NCBI GenBank assembly: GCA_937884755.1
Contig: CAKZYJ010000176.1
Coordinates: 1-43,176, forward strand
From: an uncultured Flammeovirgaceae bacterium
GTDB lineage: Bacteria > Bacteroidota > Bacteroidia > Cytophagales > Cyclobacteriaceae
DNA: 43,176 bases
Direction: 5' to 3'
The notes under the pieces were generated by a model. That model saw only the letters and a program-made list of their open reading frames with translations. It was not told the DNA's origin and ran no database searches. Position 1 is the stretch's first letter; each line of letters opens with the position of its first letter. Of this stretch, positions 18,522 to 26,555 are shown piece by piece. The position numbers and the translations under genes were made by a program.

Positions 18522-19079
18522 GAAATTCTTCTAATGAAACGGCCTGAGATTAGGGATCAGGCCACTGTTAAAAATTGTACAGTTTCAAATAAACGAAGAT
18601 AAATCTATAAAAAAAAGAACTTTCCATTAAAAAAATGATAATATATTCGGTTCTAAAAGATGAATTAATCAATACTAATTCAGTTTCGAGTTTGCTAATT
18701 AGCCACAATATTTAACGATGAGTTTGCCAATTTTATAATGTAATTTATTTAAGCTCGTCAAGGACGAAAGGAAAGCAATCGGGTTCATAATTTGATAATC
18801 ATTTGAGTCGTAAGCCATCAAGAATCATGGTGAATACCAGGCATTCAAGTTAAAGAAGAGCTTCGCTTCTCAGCTGTGTGAATAGTTCGTAGTATATTTA
18901 TCTGTATAGGTAATTCTTTAGTAGTAAGTAAAAACTGCTAAAGAAGATAGAACAGTTGGTAGCTGTTGATTTTTTCTTCAAACAAGAACATAACCTTACA
19001 GTAAATCCGAAAATTAGTACAGCCAGTACATCCGTACAAATGTATTTAATGATGAACCACGATTAAGAGTTGTCAAACT
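18522..19079. other. 558-base leader/intergenic region between wecG-type gene and wza
   Basis: No credible open frame is present. On the minus strand TACATTTG at 19044-19037 matches the -7 element TAnnTTTG exactly, but no TTG lies at the correct distance upstream, so it is only a weak promoter candidate. Transcription from it would give a leader of about 500 bases before wza. The hairpin at 18541-18563 lies at its end. A plus-strand hairpin AACAG/CTGTT followed by GATTTTTTC lies near 18951-18977 but has no plus-strand gene to end. The length is compatible with a regulated leader, though no known riboswitch or JUMPstart element was recognised. Confidence 0.5.
18541..18563 (-). repeat. Hairpin in the wza leader
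   Basis: GGCCTGA at 18541-18547 pairs with TCAGGCC at 18557-18563 around a nine-base loop. It lies 20-42 bases upstream of the wza GTG. No T run follows on the minus strand, so it is not a standard terminator. Its place just ahead of the ribosome-binding region would allow it to modulate translation or RNA stability. A second weak pair, ACTGT/ACAGT, lies directly upstream at 18564-18583. Confidence 0.5.
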
Positions 19080-19877
19080 CTATACTGGCAACAACTCCTT
19101 ATTTCTTAGCTTTCTAAAGTATAACCTACTAACTAGGTATAAAAAGAAAGCATTAGTGTATAGATAGCGCTTGGCCAACCTATTAGGTTCTCGGTACAGA
19201 CGATAAAACCATTCCAATCCGGATCGCTGCATCCATAGGGGTGCACGTTTCTCAGTCCCAGCATAGGTATTAAAAGCCTGACCTACTCCCAACATACAGG
19301 ATCGTATTCTACCGCAGTGGTCATGCATCCATTGTTCTTGCTTAGGGCAGCCTAGCGATACAAATACAAAATCAGCTTTAGTCGCATTAATCATATTGAC
19401 TATTTCCTCATCCTCCTCTGCAGTAAGCGAACGAAAAGGTGGCGAAAATACGCCAGCTATCTTTAACTTAGGATACTCGCTTACTGCCTTTGAGCGCATC
19501 TGCTCTAATACTTCCGGAGTATTGCCGTAAAAATAGACTGACTTACCAAGCTTTTCAGCCTTTGATAATAGTTCGGGAAATAAATCGGGACCAGCTACTC
19601 TATCTTGATTAATTCCTTCAAATAGTAGAAGATATTTGGTAAGGGGTAAGCCATCAGTAGCTACAACATCGGCCTGGTTGATTACTTGCTGAAACCTCTG
19701 GTTAGCAAATGCTTCCACAATCATATGCACATTGGCAAAGCAGATGTAGGAAGACCGCTTCTTTTCAGAAAGTGCTACAATATGATTGAGTACTTCTTCA
19801 AATTTTCCGGTAGATACTTCTGATGAAAGAACAGCAACTTTCTCTAGAGACTGATTACTAACAGCAACAGTATTCAT
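19080..19877 (-). CDS. WecG/TagA/CpsF family glycosyltransferase
   Basis: The 265-residue protein fits the WecG/TagA/CpsF family (GT26) along its whole length. Motifs in order are SYICFANVHMIVEA (acceptor side), QADVVATDGLPLTKYLL with the conserved Asp-Gly, QDRVAGPDLFPELL, SVYFYGNTPEVLEQM, DFVFVSLGCPKQEQWM and APLWMQRSGLEWFYRLYREP. The basic C-terminal segment RLAKRYLYTNAFFLYLVSRL docks related enzymes on the membrane. Members transfer the second sugar (ManNAc, ManNAcA, glucose or others) onto an undecaprenyl-diphosphate-linked sugar. It therefore probably acts second in repeat-unit assembly and needs a priming transferase not found in this window. It is upstream of wza in the same direction but 558 bases away. 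Confidence 0.92.
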   Translation of the reverse strand: MNTVAVSNQSLEKVAVLSSEVSTGKFEEVLNHIVALSEKKRSSYICFANVHMIVEAFANQRFQQVINQADVVATDGLPLTKYLLLFEGINQDRVAGPDLFPELLSKAEKLGKSVYFYGNTPEVLEQMRSKAVSEYPKLKIAGVFSPPFRSLTAEEDEEIVNMINATKADFVFVSLGCPKQEQWMHDHCGRIRSCMLGVGQAFNTYAGTEKRAPLWMQRSGLEWFYRLYREPNRLAKRYLYTNAFFLYLVSRLYFRKLRNKELLPV

Positions 19878-20365
19878 AAGCTATGTAAATGCATAGAATT
19901 AGAAAAAGAAATAATTAAAAAAGTACAACTCTTAAAAAGCTAAAAAACTTAATACAAGATAAATCTGAGGGTTGTTGTTTAAGAAAATATGATAATTGAG
20001 ATAAGCGACATATGAGCAGATCATAAAAACAAAAAAACGGGACTTCATACCATCACCGTATTTTGCAAATTCAAGATATATATGAATTATGAAACTTCAC
20101 AATTTTCTGGTTTTTTTCTTACATAAACTTCAACAAATCGTTTCTTTTTTTAAGAACACTTTAAAAAATAACTCTTCTATTTCTGGTATTAAGAATATTA
20201 TTTTATAGATAATATTACCATAATAATCCTAATGATCTAAAATTTACAAGTCAGAACTATATACTGAGTGTCATTATATTTAATCCCTCTAGATATGCGA
20301 CATAACACATAATACCTAAATTTTCATAATTTTTTAGTGAGTAGCTAACCTAAATGGCTCGATAC
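19878..20365. other. 488-base AT-rich gap, no gene seen
   Basis: This stretch is strongly AT-rich and has stops in all frames. No TAnnTTTG element on the minus strand was found ahead of the wecG-type gene at 19877, and no hairpin with a T run was found to end the gene at 20366. It separates the polysaccharide locus from the menE-nuoL region and probably marks the locus boundary. Confidence 0.5.
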
Positions 20366-21148
20366 CTATTTATCTAAATATTTGCCAATCAATAGCACAA
20401 TCTGACCCAGCCGATCTGCCCGCCCAGGACTTGTCACTGCCTTCTCCAACTGGTACCACAAGCCGTCTCCCGGATCAATATACTGACCAGAGATTTTAGG
20501 CATTTTCGCATAGGCCTGTTCGCTATGGTAGTCTAGTTGGTACAGGGCGGTGAGTAAAGGTTTAACTTCTGCCCAAGCTGGGTTGTACTGCTCTGTTTTT
20601 TGTGGCTGCTGACGGATGATGGTGAGCATACGGTTTAGAAAATGAACTTTTAGTGTAAGCTGATATTCTTCCCCCTCAGAAGAGCGTTGTAGATAGCGAA
20701 TCTGCAAAGGGCGCTCCCGCTGTGCCGCCTCATACACGGCCTGGGTAAGTTCTTGTAGCAGATACTCCCATTCCCCAGTTGGTTCTGGAACTCCTTCCAG
20801 TGGCAATCCATCCTGAAAAGTAGTGACAATCAGTATAGCATTTTCCACTGTTTCATCCACTTCTTCCGAAGCTATCCACTGAGTTTGCGACCATAGACTT
20901 AGTAGTACTTCTCGCCATACTTCAGGTAAAACACCTTCCCAATGGAAGTCATCATCTTCGCTAAACCCTTCTTCCCAAATTTCTTCCTCACCAAGTTCGT
21001 CTCGGTCGGTGTAGTGCAAAGCGTAGACTGCCTGCACTTCGTTAGGCATAAGTTGCAGACGAAAATTATAGGTATGGCTATAGGGTGGTGGTACCGACAG
21101 GGTTTCCACCACAATATCCAACTGTTGAACAGCAGATTGATCAGGCAT
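20366..21148 (-). CDS. Uncharacterised acidic protein
   Basis: I do not recognise this 260-residue protein. It is acidic, with clusters such as DRDELGEEEIWEEGFSEDDD in the first third. It has no signal peptide or membrane segment, so it should be cytoplasmic. The predicted structure is mixed alpha/beta, with beta-like stretches (HTYNFRLQLMP, LTLKVHFLN) and amphipathic helices (WEYLLQELTQAVYEAAQRER). The C-terminal part has a conserved-looking KISGQYIDPGDGLWYQLEKA. It lies 98 bases downstream of menE in the same direction, but a promoter match directly ahead of its ATG suggests it can be transcribed alone, possibly as a leaderless message. Codon use looks like that of its metabolic neighbours, not of the polysaccharide locus. 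Confidence 0.75.
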   Translation of the reverse strand: MPDQSAVQQLDIVVETLSVPPPYSHTYNFRLQLMPNEVQAVYALHYTDRDELGEEEIWEEGFSEDDDFHWEGVLPEVWREVLLSLWSQTQWIASEEVDETVENAILIVTTFQDGLPLEGVPEPTGEWEYLLQELTQAVYEAAQRERPLQIRYLQRSSEGEEYQLTLKVHFLNRMLTIIRQQPQKTEQYNPAWAEVKPLLTALYQLDYHSEQAYAKMPKISGQYIDPGDGLWYQLEKAVTSPGRADRLGQIVLLIGKYLDK

Positions 21149-21155
21149 AGTTGGG

Positions 21156-21188
21156 CAAAGATACGGTAAACTAGATGCCTTTTCCCAA
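21156..21188 (-). promoter_or_regulatory. Predicted promoter, possibly giving a leaderless mRNA
   Basis: On the minus strand TTG at 21188-21186 is followed by 22 bases and TATCTTTG at 21163-21156, an exact TAnnTTTG element. The expected start lies near 21149-21150, practically at the ATG (21148-21146) of the acidic unknown protein. Either the message is leaderless, or the true start codon is further in. The spacer is one base longer than usual. Confidence 0.42.
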
Positions 21189-21246
21189 TTCGCTGGTTAC
21201 GCTATTTTAATACAAAGGTTTCTTCCTATCAAACTATTTACCCAAT

Positions 21247-22347
21247 CTATGGTACCTGCGCCTGAGTCAACGTGCGTTGTATTTTGCCACTACTGGTTTG
21301 GCTAAATTTGGACAGATAATAAATTTCTTTGGGCGTATGGTAAGGAGGCAAATGCTCTTTAGCTTTCGCCAACAACCTGGCTTCAAAGTTCTCTCCTATT
21401 GGACCCCCTTCTAACAACAGAATAACGCGCTCGCCCAGTTTTTTATCAGGTAGTGAACTTACTAGCAAACGCCCAGCAAACCCTAGCGATTGTAATATTG
21501 ATTCTAGAATCACCTCAACTGTCTCAGGCGAGACTTTCACTCCTCCACTGTTAATTATAAAGTCATAGCGACCTAACCAACGAAAATGCTTATCATCAAC
21601 TAGCCTCACCAAATCATTCGTACTGAGCCACTTTTGGTCGGTTATTTCCCCATTTATTTGCAGACACCCGCGCTCATCGGTATCAATCTGGGTGTCTCCT
21701 AGTACCTCGAAGTACGGACTTGCATTAGGAGGCGTAAGTTTGCGTAGGGCAATATGCGATACGGTCTCAGTCATGCCGTAGGTGCTGTATACCGGAACGC
21801 TTAGCTGACAGGCAATTTTCTTCTCTAAGGAAGTGCTTACCGCTGCCCCGCCTACAATGATGGCTTTCATCTGGTTCAACTGATCAGTTTCTCCTGCTTC
21901 CAGCAGTGTCAGAATTTGCAGGGGCACCATTGCGACGAACTTTGGAAGAAACGGTAAACTTGTTAGCGGATGAGCGGTCGGGGGAACCATTACCAAATTT
22001 ATTCCGGCCAACAGGCTGCGAACAATCATCATCTTTCCGCCGATATAGTCAGCATTCAGGCAGAGTAGTGCTGAGTCTCGCTGGTTCAGTTGTAAAGCAT
22101 CTAAAGTGATTCGAGCACTGATGATCATCTTTTCTCGGGCAATCGTAATGGTCTTAGCCTTGCCGGTTGACCCAGAGGTTAGCTGCTCAAACTCCTGATC
22201 GCCCCGTAGCCACTGCCAAGCGAATACCAGTGCTGCCCGTAGGCTATCATCAACTTCGTTTACATAAGGAATAGCTTCCAGGTTGGAAACTTCCGCTAGG
22301 GTTTCACTACTGATTTGGTGCCGGTTTTCTAAGTAGATAGTACTCAT
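21247..22347 (-). CDS. menE: O-succinylbenzoate-CoA ligase (menaquinone synthesis)
   Basis: The 366-residue protein is a short member of the AMP-forming acyl-CoA synthetase family. The phosphate loop EQLTSGSTGKAKTITI is at about 57-72. The adenine-binding motif STYGMTETVSHIA is mid-chain, YDFIINSGGVKVSPETVE spans the hinge and CoA-contact motif, and SSGKIQRT near the C-terminus carries the catalytic Lys. Bacteroidetes MenE proteins are of this short length, whereas general acyl-CoA synthetases exceed 500 residues. MenE activates O-succinylbenzoate for menaquinone ring closure. Its ATG overlaps the TGA of nuoL by one base (TGATG), so the two are cotranslated. No other men gene is in the window, so menE is an assignment by length, motifs and respiratory context. 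Confidence 0.85.
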   Translation of the reverse strand: MSTIYLENRHQISSETLAEVSNLEAIPYVNEVDDSLRAALVFAWQWLRGDQEFEQLTSGSTGKAKTITIAREKMIISARITLDALQLNQRDSALLCLNADYIGGKMMIVRSLLAGINLVMVPPTAHPLTSLPFLPKFVAMVPLQILTLLEAGETDQLNQMKAIIVGGAAVSTSLEKKIACQLSVPVYSTYGMTETVSHIALRKLTPPNASPYFEVLGDTQIDTDERGCLQINGEITDQKWLSTNDLVRLVDDKHFRWLGRYDFIINSGGVKVSPETVEVILESILQSLGFAGRLLVSSLPDKKLGERVILLLEGGPIGENFEARLLAKAKEHLPPYHTPKEIYYLSKFSQTSSGKIQRTLTQAQVP

Positions 22348-24521
22348 CAGGATTGAACTAGCCAGTAGAGTAGCCCTACCAGTGCTAGCAGGCTTACAAT
22401 CAGGTATGTCTGAATTCTTCCGGTTTGCACCGACCGTACTAGAGAACCTGAGAATTGAATAAGTCCGGCGCTGCTGCGTACCAGCCCATCCACCAACACT
22501 CGATCTATCCAGGCAACAATATGTCCCGCTATCACCCCACCGAATGCTAGCAGATGCAATACTCCATCGATCAGCCGGGTATCTAACCAGTACAAAAACC
22601 GACTAATCAGCAGCACCGGATAGATAATCCCCCGCTGATACAGTCGATCCAGAAACCAGTTCTGCGCAAAAAAAGCCGATACACCTTTCGGCTGACTTAA
22701 TGGTAAATCGGGCAGTTGATCCTTCATTCTTCCTGGTCGGTACAATCCGAAGGCTATCGCCAAACCTACAATCATCATTCCCAGTGTGCTTACCGTAGTA
22801 ATGAGGTGCCATTCATGACTAGCCGCAGCCAATGCGGTATAATCAAAAGTTGGCCCCGGTACTGCTTGGGGAGAGTAAGGAACATTGACCAACAGCCAGC
22901 TATCTTCCACTGATAGCGGGTTGAGCGAATAAACCACTCCCAATGATAGCAACGCCAGCACGATGAGTGGTATTCGCATCAACCAACTGATTGCAGCCCA
23001 ACTGGACTGTGATGCCAACGCGGGTTCCTGAGCCCGCAGATCTCCGAAAAACACTAGTAGTAACTGTCGGCCCATGTACAAGGCAGTCAGCAAAACGGTA
23101 ATGAACATCAATCCCGGTACCACCCAGTGCCAACCAATAGTAGCTGATGCTGGCAGGGAAGCCCAGACGAGCGTACCGTTAAGAATTGCATCTTTAGAAA
23201 GAAAACCGGAAAATAACGGAACGCCTACTAGCGCGGCAGCAGTAACTACGTAGGCACCAAACGTAATAGGCATGCGGGTACGCAGCCCACCCATCCAACG
23301 CATATCCTGCGGATCAAAAGAACTTCCTAATGGCTGAGAACTTTCCAGGTGATGCATATGGTGAATAATGGCTCCGGCCGCTAGAAATAACCCGGCTTTA
23401 AAGCTAGCATGGGTGATCAAGTGAAAGAAAGAAGCCTGATAAGCTCCTACCCCAATACCGGTCATCATATACCCCAACTGCGAGATGGTAGAATACGCCA
23501 GCACCCGCTTAATATCATTTTGCACCAGTGCCGATATGGCCGCCATGAAGGCTGTAATGCTTCCGATCACAGCTATGGTAGTCAGGGTAGGAGCATCAAG
23601 TAGCATAAATACTCTCAATAACAGATAAACTCCCGCCGCCACCATAGTAGCAGCGTGCAGCAGAGCCGAAACGGGGGTAGGCCCCTCCATCGCATTAGGC
23701 AGCCAGGTAAACAACGGAAATTGAGCCGATTTACCAATCGCCCCCAGCACCAATCCTAGTCCGGCCACAGTGAGCCAGACGGTAGGCGCGGCATTCTCAA
23801 CCAACAGGTTATTTACCCGGAAGTAGCTCAGCCACATACCTTCATCGGTGAAGACCGACTGCTGCATCAGGTCCTCCAGCACCCACAAATCTAACGTGCC
23901 AAACTGTGACCAAAGCACTAACATGCCGATAATGAAGCCTACATCCCCCACGCGGTTCATTAGAAAGGCTTTGGTGCTGGCCTGAATAGCAGCCGGGCGA
24001 CGATGCCAGAACCCAATAAGGGCGTAGGAGGAAACTCCCACCAGCTCCCAAAAGAAAAAAATCAATAGTAGGTTGTCCATAATGACAATACCCAGCATGG
24101 CAAAGGTGAACAGACCTAGCAGCGCAAAGTAGCGAGAGTAACCCTCGTCGTGCTCCATGTAGCGAATGGAAAACACGTGTACAATCCAGGAAATCAGTGT
24201 CACTACCAGCAGCATTAGCGCCGCCATCCGGTTCACGTGTACCCCCACCGTAAACGGGTAAGCGAAGGCTGAAGTAGGTATCTCAAACCAGATCATCCGG
24301 CTGTGGGCCGGATTACCCCACCAAACTGACTGAAAAACAAGCGTAGCCGCTAGCACTGATCCTAATAAAAACCCCGAAGCTACCCAGGCGCTTATTTCGC
24401 CTGACCTGTTTCGAATAAAGCTAAGCCAGATAAAGTTGAGTAGCGGAATAAACAGCACTACCAGGGCCAGCAGCGTACTGTGGGTCAGAGGAATTGACTG
24501 GTATAGGTAGGTGTAATCCAA
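22347..24521 (-). CDS. nuoL: NADH-quinone oxidoreductase subunit L
   Basis: This 724-residue protein has about 16 predicted membrane helices and the hallmarks of NuoL, the distal proton-pumping subunit of complex I. The key charged residues seen are the Glu in FFFWELVGVSSYALIGF and the Asp in NRVGDVGF. The Lys in GAIGKSAQFPLFTWLP and the His in ALLHAATMVAAGVY are also seen, as are the Lys in THASFKAGLFLAAGA and the Lys in SGFLSKDAIL. The C-terminus holds the lateral-helix region and final anchor, ending GLLYWLVQS. It is longer than the roughly 610 residues of the E. coli protein. No other nuo gene is adjacent: menE overlaps its end, and the Tat aminotransferase lies upstream beyond a terminator. 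It is therefore either a split-off member of the nuo set or a paralogue such as those linked to ion or carbon transport; the full-length C-terminus favours true NuoL. Confidence 0.9.
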   Translation of the reverse strand: MDYTYLYQSIPLTHSTLLALVVLFIPLLNFIWLSFIRNRSGEISAWVASGFLLGSVLAATLVFQSVWWGNPAHSRMIWFEIPTSAFAYPFTVGVHVNRMAALMLLVVTLISWIVHVFSIRYMEHDEGYSRYFALLGLFTFAMLGIVIMDNLLLIFFFWELVGVSSYALIGFWHRRPAAIQASTKAFLMNRVGDVGFIIGMLVLWSQFGTLDLWVLEDLMQQSVFTDEGMWLSYFRVNNLLVENAAPTVWLTVAGLGLVLGAIGKSAQFPLFTWLPNAMEGPTPVSALLHAATMVAAGVYLLLRVFMLLDAPTLTTIAVIGSITAFMAAISALVQNDIKRVLAYSTISQLGYMMTGIGVGAYQASFFHLITHASFKAGLFLAAGAIIHHMHHLESSQPLGSSFDPQDMRWMGGLRTRMPITFGAYVVTAAALVGVPLFSGFLSKDAILNGTLVWASLPASATIGWHWVVPGLMFITVLLTALYMGRQLLLVFFGDLRAQEPALASQSSWAAISWLMRIPLIVLALLSLGVVYSLNPLSVEDSWLLVNVPYSPQAVPGPTFDYTALAAASHEWHLITTVSTLGMMIVGLAIAFGLYRPGRMKDQLPDLPLSQPKGVSAFFAQNWFLDRLYQRGIIYPVLLISRFLYWLDTRLIDGVLHLLAFGGVIAGHIVAWIDRVLVDGLVRSSAGLIQFSGSLVRSVQTGRIQTYLIVSLLALVGLLYWLVQS

Positions 24522-24544
24522 GCGCTTACTGGGTTAGTCAGCGC

Positions 24545-24576
24545 CAAAGCTACGCGGGAAACTTATAAAAAAAAAC
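24545..24576 (-). promoter_or_regulatory. Candidate nuoL-menE promoter
   Basis: TAGCTTTG on the minus strand at 24552-24545 matches the -7 element TAnnTTTG. The -33 region falls in the T run of the preceding terminator (24576-24567) and has no clear TTG. The predicted start at about 24538 would leave a leader of about 17 bases before the nuoL ATG at 24521. The position directly after a terminator is what an operon promoter should have, but the -33 side is weak. Confidence 0.33.
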
Positions 24577-24601
24577 CCTGAACGCAATTGCATCCGGGTT
24601 T
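24567..24601 (-). terminator. Rho-independent terminator of the aminotransferase gene
   Basis: Read on the minus strand, AAACCC (24601-24596) pairs with GGGTTT (24578-24573), and an inner GCAATTGC palindrome extends the structure. A run of T follows to 24567. It lies 47 bases after the stop of the Tat aminotransferase at 24648 and separates that gene from nuoL. Confidence 0.72.
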
Positions 24602-24647
24602 CCAGGTCAGTAGGTAGACTGATATGAAGAAATTAAATATTTTTGAT

Positions 24648-25847
24648 TTAAGCCAACTTATTAAATGCCTCGGCAAAATATTGCATGTCCTCCATGGTTC
24701 CAATACTTACTCGACACCATTCCTGATCCGAGAAACTCCATGAGCGAACGCTCACTCCCTGCTTCAGCATATCCTGCCGGAACTGCTCACTATTTGATTG
24801 TAGTGGGAAAAGCATAAAGTTAGTGACCGACGGAATATAGTCGTAATTCGCATCAGTTAGGGTTTTTATCAAAAAATCCTTCGATTTCTGATTCATCTCC
24901 TTGGCGTACTCCTGATAAGCAGTATCCTTGAAAGAGGCAATAGCTGCCGCGGCCGAAGGGCTGGAAATATTTCCGGCACTGTTACTGTACTTGCTCATTT
25001 TTTCAATGGCTTCTGGTTGGGCTAGGGTGTAGCCAATACGTAAGCCAGCAAAAGCATGCAATTTAGAGAATGTGCGTGTCACAATCACATCGTAGCCCTC
25101 GGCCACCAGGTCGGCCATTGAGTATTTTTTAGGATCAGCGGTGTAGTCAATGTATGCCTCATCGATGAATACCGGCTTTTTCTTGGAAACCTCCTTACAG
25201 AAGGCTCGCAATTCGTCTGGATCACATACCGTTCCGGTCGGATTATTCGGATTGCAAATATAGACCAGGCTATGGTCACTAGAGACAGCATTAGCCAAAC
25301 GATCCAGATCGTGAACGTAATCTTTGGTGAGCGGCACCGTGTCCCACTCCGCTCCCAGACTCTGAGCCCTACGAATGAGCGACATATACGTAGGTTCGGC
25401 GGATAGTATTTTTCCTCCGTTCTGCCCGTAGGCAATAGAAGCGGCCAGCAGCAACTCAGTAGATCCAGCACCCAGCATCACTTGGGTAGGCCGATTCCCC
25501 CAGCGGGTCTCTTCTGTTTCGGTCAGCTCAAACTGATCAGCTAGTAGCTGAGAAAATTCGGTTTTACTCTCCCGTCCGTAGCGGAAACTGGTATCGATCT
25601 CGCCCATCAGCGCTTCTTTCGCTTTTTTACTGGGCCCAAACGGATTTTCGTTAGATGAGATCCGGGCTTTCAGCTTAGGCATTCCGCTTAATAAAGCCTC
25701 TTCATCGTCGTAGGGAGCGTATAAACGCGCCGCCACCTGCTGGGAAGCCTGAGCATAATTGATTGATAGGGTAGAACTAAATCCTAATCCGCCGGCAAAT
25801 AATGCACTGGACTTGAGCCAATTTCGGCGATTCATGGAGGTTGACAT
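24648..25847 (-). CDS. Tat-exported PLP aminotransferase, histidinol-phosphate type
   Basis: The 399-residue protein has a class I/II (fold type I) aminotransferase domain after an N-terminal signal. The signal reads NRRNWLKSSALFAGGLGF with a twin arginine and ends around YAQASQQ, which fits Tat export. In the enzyme, RISSNENPFGPS is the substrate-entry motif of HisC-like proteins. VYICNPNNPTGTVCD and VFIDEAYIDY contact PLP. FSKLHAFAGLRIGY contains the Schiff-base Lys, and WCRVSIGT the carboxylate-binding Arg. PLP enzymes fold with cofactor in the cytoplasm, which is consistent with Tat. A biosynthetic histidinol-phosphate role outside the cytoplasm is improbable, so the true substrate is unknown. 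It has its own promoter (25896-25927) and terminator and is transcribed alone. Confidence 0.88.
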   Translation of the reverse strand: MSTSMNRRNWLKSSALFAGGLGFSSTLSINYAQASQQVAARLYAPYDDEEALLSGMPKLKARISSNENPFGPSKKAKEALMGEIDTSFRYGRESKTEFSQLLADQFELTETEETRWGNRPTQVMLGAGSTELLLAASIAYGQNGGKILSAEPTYMSLIRRAQSLGAEWDTVPLTKDYVHDLDRLANAVSSDHSLVYICNPNNPTGTVCDPDELRAFCKEVSKKKPVFIDEAYIDYTADPKKYSMADLVAEGYDVIVTRTFSKLHAFAGLRIGYTLAQPEAIEKMSKYSNSAGNISSPSAAAAIASFKDTAYQEYAKEMNQKSKDFLIKTLTDANYDYIPSVTNFMLFPLQSNSEQFRQDMLKQGVSVRSWSFSDQEWCRVSIGTMEDMQYFAEAFNKLA

Positions 25848-25895
25848 AAGGCTAGTTGATTGTGAGGCGATAAAAATTTCCTTTTAGTGTTTATG

Positions 25896-25927
25896 CAAAG
25901 GTATAGTCATTTTATAATGTAAATCAA
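25896..25927 (-). promoter_or_regulatory. Predicted promoter of the Tat aminotransferase
   Basis: On the minus strand TTG at 25927-25925 is followed by 21 bases and TACCTTTG at 25903-25896, matching the Bacteroidetes vegetative promoter in both elements and spacing. Transcription would begin near 25889, about 42 bases before the ATG at 25847. This is the best promoter match noted in the window. Confidence 0.6.
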
Positions 25928-25980
25928 GTATTTATCAAAATAAAATTCTGAAATAACAGGAATCTTCATTAATTTATCAC

Positions 25981-26535
25981 TTATCGCATATTCAATTTCA
26001 GATAAATAACGTCCGGCAAAGGGTTGTTGTAATAAGCCGGAATTTCAACAAAGCCCAATGATTGGTAAAGCTTCTGTGCTGACTTCATCTTGTCCAACGT
26101 ATCCAGTACCATTTCCGAATAGCCCAAATCCTTTCCCGCCTGAATAATGCGCTTCGCCAACAATACTCCGATTCCTCTTCCCCGGAATTCCTCCCGTACG
26201 TATAGCCTTTTCATTTCGCAGGTTGAGGAGCTGAGTTTCCTTACTCCTACACATCCGGCCGGGGTGTTATCTACCAAAGCTAACAGCAGCCTACCTTCAT
26301 CTCCGCCGTACATCTGCGGAAGGGATTCTAGCTCCTGGACAAAATTCTGATAGCTCAAGTCTATCCCCAACCAGTCGGCGTACGCCAAAAATAACTGTCG
26401 GGCCGCGGCAAATTGTTCGAGTGTGCGAACTACTACTATCTTAACCGGCAAGGTCGATTCAGAAGGAGAGGCTTTCACGGATTTTGTTTTCAATTTTTCT
26501 AAAGTTAGTCTAGCCTGCGGGATAATTCTATACAT
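25981..26535 (-). CDS. GNAT family N-acetyltransferase
   Basis: The product (184 residues from the ATG at 26535) has a GNAT domain from about residue 30 to the end. Motif A is clear: CEMKRLYVREEFRGRGIGVLLAKR has the R-x-x-G-x-G loop that holds the acetyl-CoA pyrophosphate. The later ALYQ-like segment appears as SAQKLYQSLGFVEI. It would transfer an acetyl group to an amine of a small molecule or protein; the substrate is unknown. An upstream GTG at 26550 would add five residues but leaves only five bases before the divergent asnB start at 26556; the ATG is preferred. It has no evident operon partner. Confidence 0.85.
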   Translation of the reverse strand: MYRIIPQARLTLEKLKTKSVKASPSESTLPVKIVVVRTLEQFAAARQLFLAYADWLGIDLSYQNFVQELESLPQMYGGDEGRLLLALVDNTPAGCVGVRKLSSSTCEMKRLYVREEFRGRGIGVLLAKRIIQAGKDLGYSEMVLDTLDKMKSAQKLYQSLGFVEIPAYYNNPLPDVIYLKLNMR

Positions 26536-26555
26536 TTTGTATGCTTGCACCTACT

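Noticed and set aside
18951-18977. Hairpin with T run on the plus strand as a terminator
   Set aside because: No plus-strand gene lies upstream of it, and the stem is only five bases.
22347-24521. Reading the NuoL-like gene as DabB or MrpA of a transporter pair
   Set aside because: No DabA (DUF2309) or Mrp partner is adjacent, and the lateral-helix C-terminus typical of true NuoL is present.
25085-25471. 128-codon minus-strand open frame
   Set aside because: It lies inside the aminotransferase gene in another frame, and its peptide shows no domain while the aminotransferase motifs are intact.
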